Below are positions 42,224 to 51,133 of a stretch of DNA of 59,042 nt, piece after piece. The notes below the pieces were generated by a model. The model did no database searches. It saw only the letters and a list, made by a program, of their open reading frames with translations, and was not told the origin of the DNA. The stretch spans positions 1 through 59,042 of the forward strand of contig UBXV01000014.1 of NCBI GenBank assembly GCA_900469625.1, in the 5' to 3' direction. The translations under genes were made by a program, and so were the position numbers. Every line of letters starts with the position of its first letter. The stretch's first letter is position 1. The stretch is from Hyphomicrobiales bacterium. GTDB lineage: Bacteria; Pseudomonadota; Alphaproteobacteria; Rhizobiales; Rhizobiaceae.

Positions 42224-43762
42224 TCAGGCGAGGACCTCCACAGAGGTGGACTTCGCGACGATCTCCCCCTCCCGATCCAGCGGATAGACGGGCCGGCGAA
42301 CGCTGCGGTAGGTGCGCGCGCCGATATTGGCGGTGCTCAGGCCATCGGCGTCGACCTCGATGATAGCGGACGCAAGGGGCCCGAAGGCGGCGCGAAAGTG
42401 CTGCTGCGACTTCACGACGACGATGTCGTAGGTGGCCGGCTCGATGCCGACGGCGCGAAAGAGGTTCTGGTCGAGCATCTGCTGGCGCTCGCTCGAAATC
42501 AGGATGTCGATGCCCGAGACGTGGAAACGCACGCTCGGGCCGAGCGACGCCGGAAGGCCCTGAAACATCGGCCCTTCGAAGATGATCCGCCCGTCGGAGA
42601 TCGCCTGCACCGTGCCCCTCACCCGGATCGGCCCGCCGCCGACGGCGGGATCGATCTTGCAGCCGAGCATCACCTCGCGCTCGGCGCCAAGGCCGGCCGC
42701 GATCAGTTCGGCAACGACCGCCGGGTCGCACAGAGCCCCGAAGGCGGCATTGGCGACGCCCGCCTGCAACAGGCCGGCGAGCAGCCGGGTGGAATCGGCA
42801 TAGGCGCCGCTGCCGGGATTGTCCGAGAAATCGGCGATCACCAGCGGGCCGGGCCCGCGCTGGCGGCCCGAATGCTCGGCAATGGCGCCGGCCAGTGCGC
42901 TCAGCGGCAATTGCTCGTCCTGATGTTCGCGCCGCTGCCAGATCTCGTCGCAGAGGCGCTCCGCATGGGCGATCGCCACGGCGTCGGCCACTTTCCTCTT
43001 GTCGTAGCAGATGACGGCTGAAGGGCCGGTGTTCAGGATATCGGCATCGTAGAAGCCGGCATTGATGGAGGTGGCGAGAATGCCGTCTTCGCCCGCAATC
43101 GCATCGGCGATCTCCAGCAGCTCGGTCATGGCGCAGGCGTGGGTGGTACGCCCGTCGTTGCAGCCGTTGATCATCGGCGGCTGGCGAATGGCGATGGCGG
43201 GCACGATCTCGCCGCGCATCGCCGCCTGAAGCAGCGCGCCGGCTTTCAGCGCGCAGTCGGCCATGTCGACATGCGGATAGGTGCGAAACGATACGGCGAT
43301 ATCGAGAAGGTCCGCCATTTCAGGCGCCGAATTGGCATGCAGGTCGAAGGTCGCGGCAATCGGCAGGTCGGCCCCGACGATGCTTCTGACCACCTGAAGC
43401 AGCTGGATCTGGGCGTCGTCTGCCGTCTGCGTGCACATGGCGCCGTGAAAGACGATGAAGACGCCATCGAGCTTTTCGCCCGCAAGCGCCGCCGTCACAT
43501 CCGCCACGAAGCGCAGCCGCGTCGCCTCGTCGACCCGGCCGCCCGGCTCGGCCCGCGCCGCCACCGTATAGACCGGCTGCCAGCCGTAACGATCGCAACA
43601 GGCGATGAAGCCGCCGATTTCCGAATTGGTGCCGCGGCAATTGTCCTCGATCGCAGCCCCCTTGAAATAGTGGCACGCCTCGAAGTCCTTGAAGCCGGTC
43701 TTCAGCTTCGAGAACGTGTTGGTTTCCTGGTTGAATTCGAGAACGGCGACCTTGAAGCTCAT
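42224..43762 (-). CDS. M81-family metallopeptidase (MlrC-like)
   Basis: Protein of 512 aa starting MSFKVAVLEFNQETNTFSKL. The M81/MlrC family signature includes 'EFNQETNTFS' at the N-terminus, 'GVFIVFHGAMCTQTADDAQ' (His metal ligand), 'ATFDLHANSAPEMADL' (Asp/His) and 'FRTYPHVDMADCALKA' (His). 'IADFSDNPGSGAYADST' near residue 320 is also characteristic. The family includes microcystinase C, cleaving a linearised peptide near Adda, but most rhizobial members act on unknown small peptides or amides. It may work with the binding protein 0.5 kb upstream. Confidence 0.92.
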   Translation of the reverse strand: MSFKVAVLEFNQETNTFSKLKTGFKDFEACHYFKGAAIEDNCRGTNSEIGGFIACCDRYGWQPVYTVAARAEPGGRVDEATRLRFVADVTAALAGEKLDGVFIVFHGAMCTQTADDAQIQLLQVVRSIVGADLPIAATFDLHANSAPEMADLLDIAVSFRTYPHVDMADCALKAGALLQAAMRGEIVPAIAIRQPPMINGCNDGRTTHACAMTELLEIADAIAGEDGILATSINAGFYDADILNTGPSAVICYDKRKVADAVAIAHAERLCDEIWQRREHQDEQLPLSALAGAIAEHSGRQRGPGPLVIADFSDNPGSGAYADSTRLLAGLLQAGVANAAFGALCDPAVVAELIAAGLGAEREVMLGCKIDPAVGGGPIRVRGTVQAISDGRIIFEGPMFQGLPASLGPSVRFHVSGIDILISSERQQMLDQNLFRAVGIEPATYDIVVVKSQQHFRAAFGPLASAIIEVDADGLSTANIGARTYRSVRRPVYPLDREGEIVAKSTSVEVLA

Positions 43763-44291
43763 GGCATGCACTTTCATTCGGGAAATGGGAGATGGTCGTG
43801 GAAACGGGCGCCGGGGAAGCGCGAACACCCCGGCGCCCGCTCGCCGCCTGCTGCGCGCTGCATTGCATGCAGCCCGTAGCAGGCGAATTCCTTGGGAGAG
43901 GCTTGGCTTGCACGTTGCGGCTTGCCCCTTACGCGTTGCTGTGCGGTCATCCCCTCACAGCGTTCATGTGGGGCCTGCCCCACACGCATTCTCTGCCTGG
44001 ATTACCCCTCACCCTAACCCTCTCCCCGCAGGCGGGGAGAGGGGACGAGGTCGGCCACGAGCGTGTCGCGTTGTGGATGCCGTGGTGCGAACAGGGAGAG
44101 TGTGGTTGCAGTTCATCCGTCACCCTGGAATGAGACATCCACCACTTGGGTCAGACGAGTGAAGGGCTGAGAGATTTCGAGGAAGCGAGCGGCTGCCTCA
44201 CCGTCCCTTCTCCCCGCTTGCGGGGAAGAAGGTGGCCGGCAGGCCGGATGAGGGGTTTAGTCAAGCCGGCAACGACCCCGCCCCCCGCTCC
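43763..44291. other. Intergenic region containing a RIME-type element
   Basis: About 530 bp. The repeat at 44005-44255 takes up half of it. No gene seen. Confidence 0.5.
44005..44255. repeat. RIME-type palindromic intergenic repeat
   Basis: Left module CCCCTCACCCTAACCC with hairpin CTCTCCCCGC-AG-GCGGGGAGAG; right module CCTTCTCCCCGC-TTGC-GGGGAAGAAGG followed by GGCCGGCAGGCCGGATGAGGGG split by position (end 44255). The copy at 32235-32416 has the same modules around a shorter centre. Confidence 0.8.
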
Positions 44292-45086
44292 TTAGCGAAA
44301 ATACTCGCTCGTGCTCTTCGGCCGCGCCATGATGTCGAAGTCGAAATACTGCTTGCGGATCGCCTCGTAGGTGCCGTTGGCCATGATCGCGTCCAGCCCG
44401 GCGTTGAGCTTGGCCAGCAGTTCGTCATTGCCCTTGCGCACCGCCATGGCGTTACCCTGCGCCGTGTCGAGGATGAAGCTGTCGCCGACGAAATCGCAGC
44501 AGCCGCTGTCGTCCTTGGCCAGCCAGTCCGTCAGCGCCATCTGCCCCTCGAGGATCAGGTCGAGACGGCCGTTGGCCATGTCGAGAAACACTTCGCTCAG
44601 CGTCGGATAGAGCTTGACCTCGCTGTCGGGAAAGAACTCCTGCAGCGCTTCGACGGCGACCGATCCGGATTGCGTGCCGATCACCTTGCCCTTCAGCGCC
44701 TCGGGCGAGACGTCCGTCAGCCCCAGGTCCTTGCGGGCGATGAAGCGCATGGCGTTGAAGTAATAGGGCTTGGTGAAATCCACTTCCTTCTTGCGGTCCT
44801 CGTTGATCGCCATCGAGGCGATCATGACGTCGAATTTCCGGGCCTGAAGGGCGGGGATGATGCCCGACCATTCATTGGTGCTCCAGGCGCATTCCACCTT
44901 GATTTCGGCGCAGACCGCCTGGCCGATATCGTAGTCGAAACCCTTGATCTCGCCACCTGATGTCACATAGTTGAAGGGCGCATAGTCACCTTCCGTGCCG
45001 ATCGAAAGCGTGTCGGCGGCAAGGCTGGTGCCCGACAGCGCGCAGGCGAGGAAGAATGCCGCCACACCCATGAACTTCTTTTGCAT
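44292..45086 (-). CDS. Amino-acid-type ABC substrate-binding protein
   Basis: Protein of 264 aa with signal peptide 'MQKKFMGVAAFFLACALSGT' to 'SLA-ADTL'. Mature start 'DTLSIGTEGDYAPFNYVTSG' and 'IKGFDYDIGQAVCAEIKVEC' match lysine/arginine/ornithine or opine-binding proteins (SBP family 3). No permease or ATPase is adjacent. It is divergent from a LysR regulator that probably controls it, and convergent in direction with the downstream MlrC-type gene. Start supported by AGGGA. Confidence 0.92.
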   Translation of the reverse strand: MQKKFMGVAAFFLACALSGTSLAADTLSIGTEGDYAPFNYVTSGGEIKGFDYDIGQAVCAEIKVECAWSTNEWSGIIPALQARKFDVMIASMAINEDRKKEVDFTKPYYFNAMRFIARKDLGLTDVSPEALKGKVIGTQSGSVAVEALQEFFPDSEVKLYPTLSEVFLDMANGRLDLILEGQMALTDWLAKDDSGCCDFVGDSFILDTAQGNAMAVRKGNDELLAKLNAGLDAIMANGTYEAIRKQYFDFDIMARPKSTSEYFR

Positions 45087-45332
45087 CTCGTTCCCTTTGT
45101 AATCCGTTCGGCATCTACAGAGGTCGCGCGCGGCACAGTCGTATCGGGCGGTGCCCAACGCTGAATTCGCGTGCTATTCCTTGATTTTACAGCCGATCGT
45201 TGTTGCGTTATCGCTTTATTATTCGTCGACAATGGGCGACGTTCCGGCACTTCGCAATGCCAAAGAAATAATCCCAGCCATTCAAAAAATTCATATATGG
45301 TGGAAGGGTCGGACTGCCTCCCGGAGAAGCCC

Positions 45333-46241
45333 ATGCGCGACCTGCCGAGCCTCAAATCCCTGCGCGCCTTCGAGGCGGCGGCTCGCAACGGCAGCCTGAC
45401 GGCGGCGGCAAACGAGCTGTGCATCGGCCAGGGCGCCATCAGCCACCAGATCCGCATCCTCGAGGACAATCTCGGCCTCAGCGTCTTTGTCAGGAAGCAG
45501 CACGGCGTCGAGCTGACGCCGGAAGGCGCCCTGCTTTATGCCTCCTGCAACCGCGCCTTCGACGATCTCGAGGGCGTCGTCCAGCACATTCGGCCGCGCA
45601 ACACCCAGAAGATCCTGCGCGTCAAGGTCGGACCGTTCTTCTCGATGAAGCTGATCGCGCCGAGGATCTCAGGGTTCCTCGGCGAAAACCCCGGCCTGCA
45701 GATCCACCTCTCGCATCTGGAAACCAACGCGCCCGCCACCGGCACGGCCGATGTCATCATCGACTATTGCCTCAACCCGCCGCCCGCCCGCTTTTCGCAG
45801 CGACTGTTGCGCGAGCGCCTTGTGCCGGTCTGCGGCAAGAGCATCTCGGACGCTGCGCGCGACAAGCACGACCTGCTTTCGGGAAACCGCCTGCACTATC
45901 GCGGCCTGCAGGAATGGCAGAGCTGGATCGCCTCCTCGGGCCTGAAGCTCCCCCCGAGCCGCCAGGACCTGATCTTCGACGATCAGCACATCATTCTGGA
46001 GGCGGTGAAGGAAGGACAGGGCGTGGCGCTGATCGACCGCACCCTGGTGGAATACGAGCTCAGGTCCGGCCAGGTCTGCCTGGTGCACGACCACTATTAT
46101 GAGCCCAGCGAGACCTACCAGTTCGTCTGCCTGGAAGAACTGTTCCGTACCAAGCCGGTAACGAAGAGCTTTCTCGCCTGGCTGCTGCAGGAAATCGACG
46201 ACCGCCAGCGCCGCTATGCGCAGATTGCAGCCGCCGGCTGA
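45333..46241 (+). CDS. LysR-family transcriptional regulator (GcvA-like)
   Basis: Protein of 302 aa. N-terminal HTH 'SLKSLRAFEAAARNGSLTAA' with 'ANELCIGQGAISHQIRILED' and 'LGLSVFVRKQHGVELTPEG' is the LysR signature, close to GcvA/AmpR-type sequences. The effector domain follows ('FSMKLIAPRISGFLGENPGL', 'QGVALIDRTLVEYELRSG'). ATG 45333 has a GGAGAAG ribosome site. It is divergent from the solute-binding protein gene, the usual arrangement of a LysR regulator and its target. Confidence 0.93.
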   Translation: MRDLPSLKSLRAFEAAARNGSLTAAANELCIGQGAISHQIRILEDNLGLSVFVRKQHGVELTPEGALLYASCNRAFDDLEGVVQHIRPRNTQKILRVKVGPFFSMKLIAPRISGFLGENPGLQIHLSHLETNAPATGTADVIIDYCLNPPPARFSQRLLRERLVPVCGKSISDAARDKHDLLSGNRLHYRGLQEWQSWIASSGLKLPPSRQDLIFDDQHIILEAVKEGQGVALIDRTLVEYELRSGQVCLVHDHYYEPSETYQFVCLEELFRTKPVTKSFLAWLLQEIDDRQRRYAQIAAAG

Positions 46242-46286
46242 TCCCGTTGAGCATCACCTGCAAAGGAGCGGCGCAATTGCCCGCCT

Positions 46287-46625
46287 TCAGAGGCTGCAAC
46301 CTGGATGTTTGTAGAGATCCGCCTGGGAGAGATCGGGCGGGCATTGCGTCTTGCTGCCACCACCCTGGCCGCGGGCCGCCGCCTTGATCTGGGAGATCGC
46401 CGAATACTTGCCCTGGGACACATGCACCCGCACGCAAACTTTGGTGCCGGCGTTCCACCACGTATTGTTGCCGCCGACATCCACATAGCCGCGCGCCTGC
46501 ATTTCGCTTTCCGCTCCGGGTGCGCGCGCACCGACGAGGTCCGCGACGTCGGACGGGGATTTGGCACAAGCGCCTTGCGCGAAGGCAAGTGACGACGCCA
46601 GGAAAATCAGCGAACTTTTCAGCAT
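46287..46625 (-). CDS. Small secreted hypothetical protein
   Basis: Protein of 112 aa with signal peptide 'MLKSSLIFLASSLAFAQGAC' (AQG-ACA). The mature part has 'DVADLVGARAPGAESEMQARGYVDVGG' in pieces (DVADLVGARAPG, EMQARGYVDVGG) and Cys residues including a terminal 'HPGCSL'. The middle 'WWNAGTKVCVRVHVSQGKY' is beta-like. Such proteins occur in Proteobacteria, with unknown role. The 19-bp element at 46826-46844 lies about 200 bp upstream. Confidence 0.75.
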   Translation of the reverse strand: MLKSSLIFLASSLAFAQGACAKSPSDVADLVGARAPGAESEMQARGYVDVGGNNTWWNAGTKVCVRVHVSQGKYSAISQIKAAARGQGGGSKTQCPPDLSQADLYKHPGCSL

Positions 46626-46794
46626 GCGATCTACCCTCCATGGTGGGTCCCGAAGGCCGTTGAACTTGGAGCACATCACCGCAACCGGCTTGAAGCGATC
46701 GGCCTTTCAAATCGAACGGTGGTCTTGCCACCGTCGATGAGACTGCATTTGGCGAAAGCGGCGTTGCGCTTCTCGACAGCGGTTCCCGCCGTCG

Positions 46795-46807
46795 AGGTAA
46801 TTTACCT
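46795..46807. promoter_or_regulatory. 13-bp palindrome AGGTAATTTACCT
   Basis: AGGTAA-T-TTACCT is an odd-length perfect palindrome, upstream of the small secreted protein gene and 20 bp from the shared 19-bp element. Possible operator. Confidence 0.35.
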
Positions 46808-46825
46808 AGCACGCATATTAATGGA

Positions 46826-46844
46826 GGGAAGTACGTAACCGTTA
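46826..46844 (-). promoter_or_regulatory. Shared 19-bp element, copy B
   Basis: On the minus strand TAACGGTTACGTACTTCCC, 18 of 19 identical to the element at 29072-29090, and again pointing toward the downstream gene (46625). Confidence 0.5.
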
Positions 46845-46866
46845 TTTGCAACCAACGCGTTTATAA

Positions 46867-48072
46867 TCAGGCGGCGCCCTGCTCTACCGGCAGCGCCGCC
46901 TTCGGCTGCAATCGCAGGCCGAAGACCAGCGGCACCGCGATCGCATAGACGGCGACGACCGACAGCCAGATGGCGCCCGGCCATTGCGCGCGCACGACGA
47001 AATAGAGGCTCGAAAACGCCAGCGGGCTGATGATCGAGGCGAGGCTGACGACCGAGGCGAGCACGCCCTGGAGCTGGCCTTGCTCGCCGCCATCGACCTT
47101 GGAGGTCGCCAGCACCTGCAGCGCCGGCACGCCGATGCCGCCGAGCGCAAAGAGCGGCATGATCGCAAAGATCATCCAGCTCTCGCGTGCGAGCGCCATG
47201 ACGACGAGCGCTGCCGAGACGCCGGCGATCCCGATGAGGATCGTTGCGCGCGCGCCGAGCAGCCTGACTGCCGGCCCCGGAAGGAAGGCCTGGGCAAGGG
47301 TCTGGCAGACGCCGAAGATGCCGAGCGAAAGGCCGATCCAGAGACCGTTCCACTGGAAGGTATCGCCGCCCCAGAGCGCCCAGCAGGTGCCATAGGCCTC
47401 GCCGGTGGCGCTGAACAGGAAGAAGATGGCGACGATGGGCAGCAGGCCCCTGCCCGCAAGCACCGATCGCAAGGGCTTGAGCGGGTTGAGCGCCGAAAGA
47501 TCGAGCGCCTCGCGACTGGGCGTGCGCGATTCCGGCAGCATGAAGAAGGCAAGCAGCAGGTTCAAGCCGTTGAGCGCGGCGGCAGCGACGAAAGGCAGCT
47601 GCAGCCAGGTATCGCCGAGCGCGCCGCCGATGACCGGGCCGATGATGAAGCCGATGCCGAACATGGCGTTGAACAGGCCGAAGCGGCGGGCGCGCTTCTC
47701 TTCCGGCGAAATGTCGGTGATGTAGGCCATCGCCACCGAGATGTTGGCGCTCGTCAGGCCCGCGATCGCCCGGCCGACGAACAGCAGCACGAGGTTGGGC
47801 GCAAAGGCGAGCAGCAGGTAGTTGACGGCAGCGCCCGCAAGCGAAATCAGAAGCACCGGCCGGCGGCCGAGCCGGTCGCTGAGCGCGCCGAGCACCGGCG
47901 CGAAGACGAACTGCATGGCCGCGTAAAGCGCGGTCATGGCGCCGATATAGGGCGCGACATTGTCGGTGTGCGCCACTTGCCTCAGCAGCGCCGGCAGGAT
48001 CGGAAAGATGAGGCCGATGCCGACGGCATCGAGCACGATGGCAAGGAAAATGACGATAAGGGGTCTGGTCAT
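46867..48072 (-). CDS. Tet(A)-like MFS efflux transporter
   Basis: Protein of 401 aa, 12 membrane helices. N-terminal 'MTRPLIVIFLAIVLDAVGIG' with the conserved DA-G-x-G, 'LGALSDRLGRRPVLLISLAG' (motif A), 'FVGRAIAGLTSAN' and 'GPVIGGALGD' (motif C-like) define the TCR/Tet drug:H+ antiporter group. Substrate may be tetracycline-like or another drug; the neighbouring DNA holds no TetR repressor gene. Tet(A) relatives of Rhizobiales are usually housekeeping exporters. Confidence 0.92.
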   Translation of the reverse strand: MTRPLIVIFLAIVLDAVGIGLIFPILPALLRQVAHTDNVAPYIGAMTALYAAMQFVFAPVLGALSDRLGRRPVLLISLAGAAVNYLLLAFAPNLVLLFVGRAIAGLTSANISVAMAYITDISPEEKRARRFGLFNAMFGIGFIIGPVIGGALGDTWLQLPFVAAAALNGLNLLLAFFMLPESRTPSREALDLSALNPLKPLRSVLAGRGLLPIVAIFFLFSATGEAYGTCWALWGGDTFQWNGLWIGLSLGIFGVCQTLAQAFLPGPAVRLLGARATILIGIAGVSAALVVMALARESWMIFAIMPLFALGGIGVPALQVLATSKVDGGEQGQLQGVLASVVSLASIISPLAFSSLYFVVRAQWPGAIWLSVVAVYAIAVPLVFGLRLQPKAALPVEQGAA

Positions 48073-48486
48073 GGCACGCTCCGGCGACCGCGTGGCCGCG
48101 GGCGCTCGACGGCACCGACGGCTCGCGTTCAGGGCTGGCGCACGATTGCCCTTCGTCGCAACGAGGAGAAATCATGCAGCGAATTGAAAGGCTTGCAGCG
48201 CATGGAACGCCATAGGCGACGCACGCGTGCTGCAAGGTGTCAGCTATCGATTTTGGGAGCCGCTGGCAGATCCCTGCTGGACGCAGGGATGAGATGTGCT
48301 TGACCGCCTGGACGCCAATTCGTCCACCTGTTTACTCCGCCACTGAGCGGATCAAGGGAAGCGGTCGCTTTTCGCGACGGGCGATAGATACGCCTGTCGG
48401 CGGCGGCGGGCAAGCCTCTTTTTGTGCGCCGGCCGGGAGGTCGTCGCTGCGCCCGCCGGCGAAGCCTTCGGCCTGAGTGCGCTTCA
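48073..48486. other. Intergenic region with hairpin
   Basis: About 410 bp between the MFS gene and the TSUP remnant. A perfect hairpin ATCCCTGC (48270-48277) / GCAGGGAT (48283-48290) is present without a T-run. No gene is supported, and the missing middle of the TSUP gene is not here. Confidence 0.45.
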
Positions 48487-48816
48487 TCAGCCGCGTCGCC
48501 AGACCTTGACCGCCGAGACCAGCAGGATCACGGCGAGCAGATTGAGCACGATGGGCCAGTTGTCGCCGATCGCTGCAAACGGGACGGTTGCGGCCCGGAA
48601 AGGAAGAGCGGTCGCAACGTCGACGAGGCTCATCGCCTCGTTGAAGATGGCGGTCTCAAGAGCGGAAAAACGGAACAGGCCAATGAGCGGCGGCAGGCCG
48701 AACCCGGCGCCACCGAGGCCGATAAGGCCCCCGTATGCACCGATCAGCGCGCCTGCGACGAAGGCGGCCGGGGCGCTGCGCGCAGGCGCGGGCGATGTGT
48801 TGGCAGACGTTTCCAT
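48487..48816 (-). pseudogene. TSUP (TauE/SafE) remnant with internal deletion
   Basis: Open frame of 109 aa. 'VAGALIGAYGGLIGLGGAGF' and 'LPPLIGLFRFSALETAIFNE' with 'AMSLVDVATALPFRAATVPF' correspond to the start of TSUP/TauE permeases (about 250 aa), and the end 'LLAVILLVSAVKVWRRG' resembles their last helix. The middle, about 140 residues, is absent. Charged substitutions in membrane segments (FNE, LVDV, where relatives have LNK and LVVV-like) add to the impression of decay. It faces away from the CDF-like gene at 48919. Confidence 0.65.
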
Positions 48817-48918
48817 GGACGATACATATGTGCGAGTGCAAAGGTTCGCATCGTCAGCGGGTGCGAACAGATCGGTCGCTTTGGCGGTGGTCGATCTCGT
48901 CAGCGAAGGGGCCTCTTT

Positions 48919-49500
48919 GTGAATAGCAAGCTACGCCGCGTCGTGCTCGTCGTCGCCCTGTTGAACCTTTGCTATTTCGGGGTCGAGTTCCTCGTGGCAC
49001 TTGCGATCGGCTCCGTGTCGCTGATCGCCGATAGCGTCGACTTCCTGGAAGATGCGTCCGTCAACATCCTGATTTTCTTCGCCCTGGCCTGGACGGTGCG
49101 CAGCCGCGCCCGGGTCGGCATGGCCATGGCGTTCATTCTGCTCGTCCCCGCGCTCGCCTTCCTGTGGACCGCCTGGGCGAAATTCATGGACCCGATCCCG
49201 CCGGAGCCGTTTGCCCTGTCGCTGACCGGCTTCGGCGCGCTTGTCGTCAACCTCTTCTGCGCATACCTGCTCGCCCAGTACCGCCATACCAGCGGCAGCC
49301 TGACGCGGGCGGCATTCCTGTCTGCCCGCAACGATGCCTTCGCCAACGTGGCGATCATTGGCGCGGGGCTGGCAACGGCTTACCTCTGGCATTCGGCCTG
49401 GCCGGATCTGATCGTGGGGCTCGGGATCGCGCTCATGAACATGGATGCGGCGCGGGAAGTCTGGGAAGCTGCGCGCGAGGAACACGACGCCGTGGCGTAA
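48919..49500 (+). CDS. CDF-like cation transporter (short form)
   Basis: Protein of 193 aa, GTG start at 48919. Up to six membrane helices; 'GSVSLIADSVDFLEDASVNI' matches the CDF TM2 metal site (D-x-x-D). The TM5 equivalent 'LSARNDAFANVAII' has R-N where canonical CDFs have His, as in the short rhizobial subfamily lacking the cytoplasmic C-terminal domain. Zn, Co or Mn efflux is the family role. The start has little ribosome-site support; a longer open frame upstream overlaps the TSUP remnant and is unlikely. Confidence 0.82.
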   Translation: MNSKLRRVVLVVALLNLCYFGVEFLVALAIGSVSLIADSVDFLEDASVNILIFFALAWTVRSRARVGMAMAFILLVPALAFLWTAWAKFMDPIPPEPFALSLTGFGALVVNLFCAYLLAQYRHTSGSLTRAAFLSARNDAFANVAIIGAGLATAYLWHSAWPDLIVGLGIALMNMDAAREVWEAAREEHDAVA

Positions 49501-49627
49501 TTCGCCGAGGCTCGAGCGAGCGACGGACGCGACGGCACAACAAGTGCATGCCCGCGCGCCGCTTACCGCGCAAGACCGGGCTCCATGCCAGACAGTACCG
49601 CCGCGCCAGGCGTTGCGCGGGAAACAA

Positions 49628-50986
49628 TCACTTCAACTTGACGAGCGCCGGCGGCCAATAGGTGCCGTTCGCCACGCCGTCTTGCGGCCCGTAAAAGCGG
49701 AAGGTCAGGCGAAACGCCTGCCCCTTGGGGATCGGCAGCCAGTTTCCGTCAGGCGCGTCGGCCGGCTTGTCGGTGGCGAAATAGAGCGTCAGCGAGCCGT
49801 CCGGACCGAATTCCGGGTGCGTCTGCTCATTGAGCAGGAAGCGGTTTTTAGGGTTCGGCAACACCCGGTAGTGAAGGTTGTCGACGGCGATGACCGACCA
49901 GAAATACTTGGCGAAACGCGACGGCAACGCGTCCTTCGGGAAGGTCATCTTGTAGGCGTGGTCGCCGTTGAGATCGCTGCCGCTGTCGTCCTTGCCGCCG
50001 CGATAATAGAGCACCTCTGGCTTGATGTTCGCCCAGATGCCGCCGCTGTTGATCAGCGTGCGCGCCAGATAGTCGAGGCCGTATTCGCCGACGACGCCGG
50101 GGCGTGCCCATCCGTTCTCCACGACGCCGTGCCCGATCGTCTGGCCGGCCTTGCCGATCTCGGCCATGGCATTCGCCTTGATGACCCCATCGACGCGGGC
50201 GCGCTCCTTCACGCTGTCCTTGACGGCGGCGGCGATCTTGCGCACGTCCGCCTGCCGCTTTTCAAGCCCGACGCTCAAGTCCGGCTCGCCGTCGAGCGCC
50301 GCGCCAGCGGCCTCGAAGGCCTCGACACCCGGAGGCTTGTCGAGATCGAAAATCGGCGTCTTGGCGATTTCGGGCAATTTCGGCGTTCCGGTCGCGCGCA
50401 GCTTGAACTGATGCTGCAGCTCGACCGCCCGCTCCGGGTCGCTGCCGAGCGCCACCCGCGACAGGACGCGTGCATGGCCAACCGGCAGGTCGATGCGCTT
50501 GATGTTTTCAGGCAGCTCCACCTTCGCGCCGCGCAGGCACACGGCAAAATCGCCCGAAGCCTTGCCCGGAAACAGCCGCTCGTTGATGTTGGCGAGCGTC
50601 TCGCCCCAGCCGTTCAGGAACTGGACGGTGAAATAACGGTCGCTGATGACAGGCACCGTGACGATGGTGCAACTGCTGTCGTCGACCGCAACCCATGCCT
50701 CGGAATAGGCGACATCCAGATTGGGGTTCGGCCAGTCGACGGCGCCGGGCTTCCTGTGGACCAGCTCGTTCCACTTGAAGCCCTCCTGGAAATCGAGCTG
50801 CTGCTGGCGCGTGATCAACAGGCGGCCGAGCAGATAGATATAGGCCTCGCTGATCTCCTCGTCGCTCGCCCGCCCGGCGCGCACCTCGCCGTCGGCAAGG
50901 GCGACCGCGCTGCCAAACACAGGCGCGCCCCCGAGCGCGAGGCCGCAGAGGAGCAAGAGACGGGTGGTGTGTTGCAGTCGTTTCAC
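49628..50986 (-). CDS. DUF1254/DUF1214 exported protein
   Basis: Protein of 452 aa with GTG start (50986) behind GGGAGAAG. Signal peptide 'TTRLLLLCGLALGGAPVFGS' to 'AVALA-DGE'. N-terminal DUF1254 contains 'EAYIYLLGRLLITRQQQLDF' and 'NPNLDVAYSEAWVAVDDSS'; the C-terminal DUF1214 contains 'YWPPALVKLK' and 'RFYGPQDGVANGTY'. The family is common and its function unproven. Monocistronic. Confidence 0.92.
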   Translation of the reverse strand: MKRLQHTTRLLLLCGLALGGAPVFGSAVALADGEVRAGRASDEEISEAYIYLLGRLLITRQQQLDFQEGFKWNELVHRKPGAVDWPNPNLDVAYSEAWVAVDDSSCTIVTVPVISDRYFTVQFLNGWGETLANINERLFPGKASGDFAVCLRGAKVELPENIKRIDLPVGHARVLSRVALGSDPERAVELQHQFKLRATGTPKLPEIAKTPIFDLDKPPGVEAFEAAGAALDGEPDLSVGLEKRQADVRKIAAAVKDSVKERARVDGVIKANAMAEIGKAGQTIGHGVVENGWARPGVVGEYGLDYLARTLINSGGIWANIKPEVLYYRGGKDDSGSDLNGDHAYKMTFPKDALPSRFAKYFWSVIAVDNLHYRVLPNPKNRFLLNEQTHPEFGPDGSLTLYFATDKPADAPDGNWLPIPKGQAFRLTFRFYGPQDGVANGTYWPPALVKLK

Positions 50987-51133
50987 GGTCGCTTCTCCCT
51001 CTGTTGTCTCAAGGACGATGCGCCACGCCCGGCGACAAGAAAAGGATGTTACGGTTACGGCGTGGCCTGGCGAGCCGCCAGATGCGATGGCCCGCGCCGG
51101 CTCCAAGTGCCGGCGCCCCTGTTCGCCCCTCTG

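Noticed and set aside
48424-48918. Long rightward open frame overlapping the TSUP remnant and fusing into the CDF-like gene
   Set aside because: Its sequence is Arg/Asp-rich antisense translation of the TSUP frame; coding signal starts at GTG 48919.
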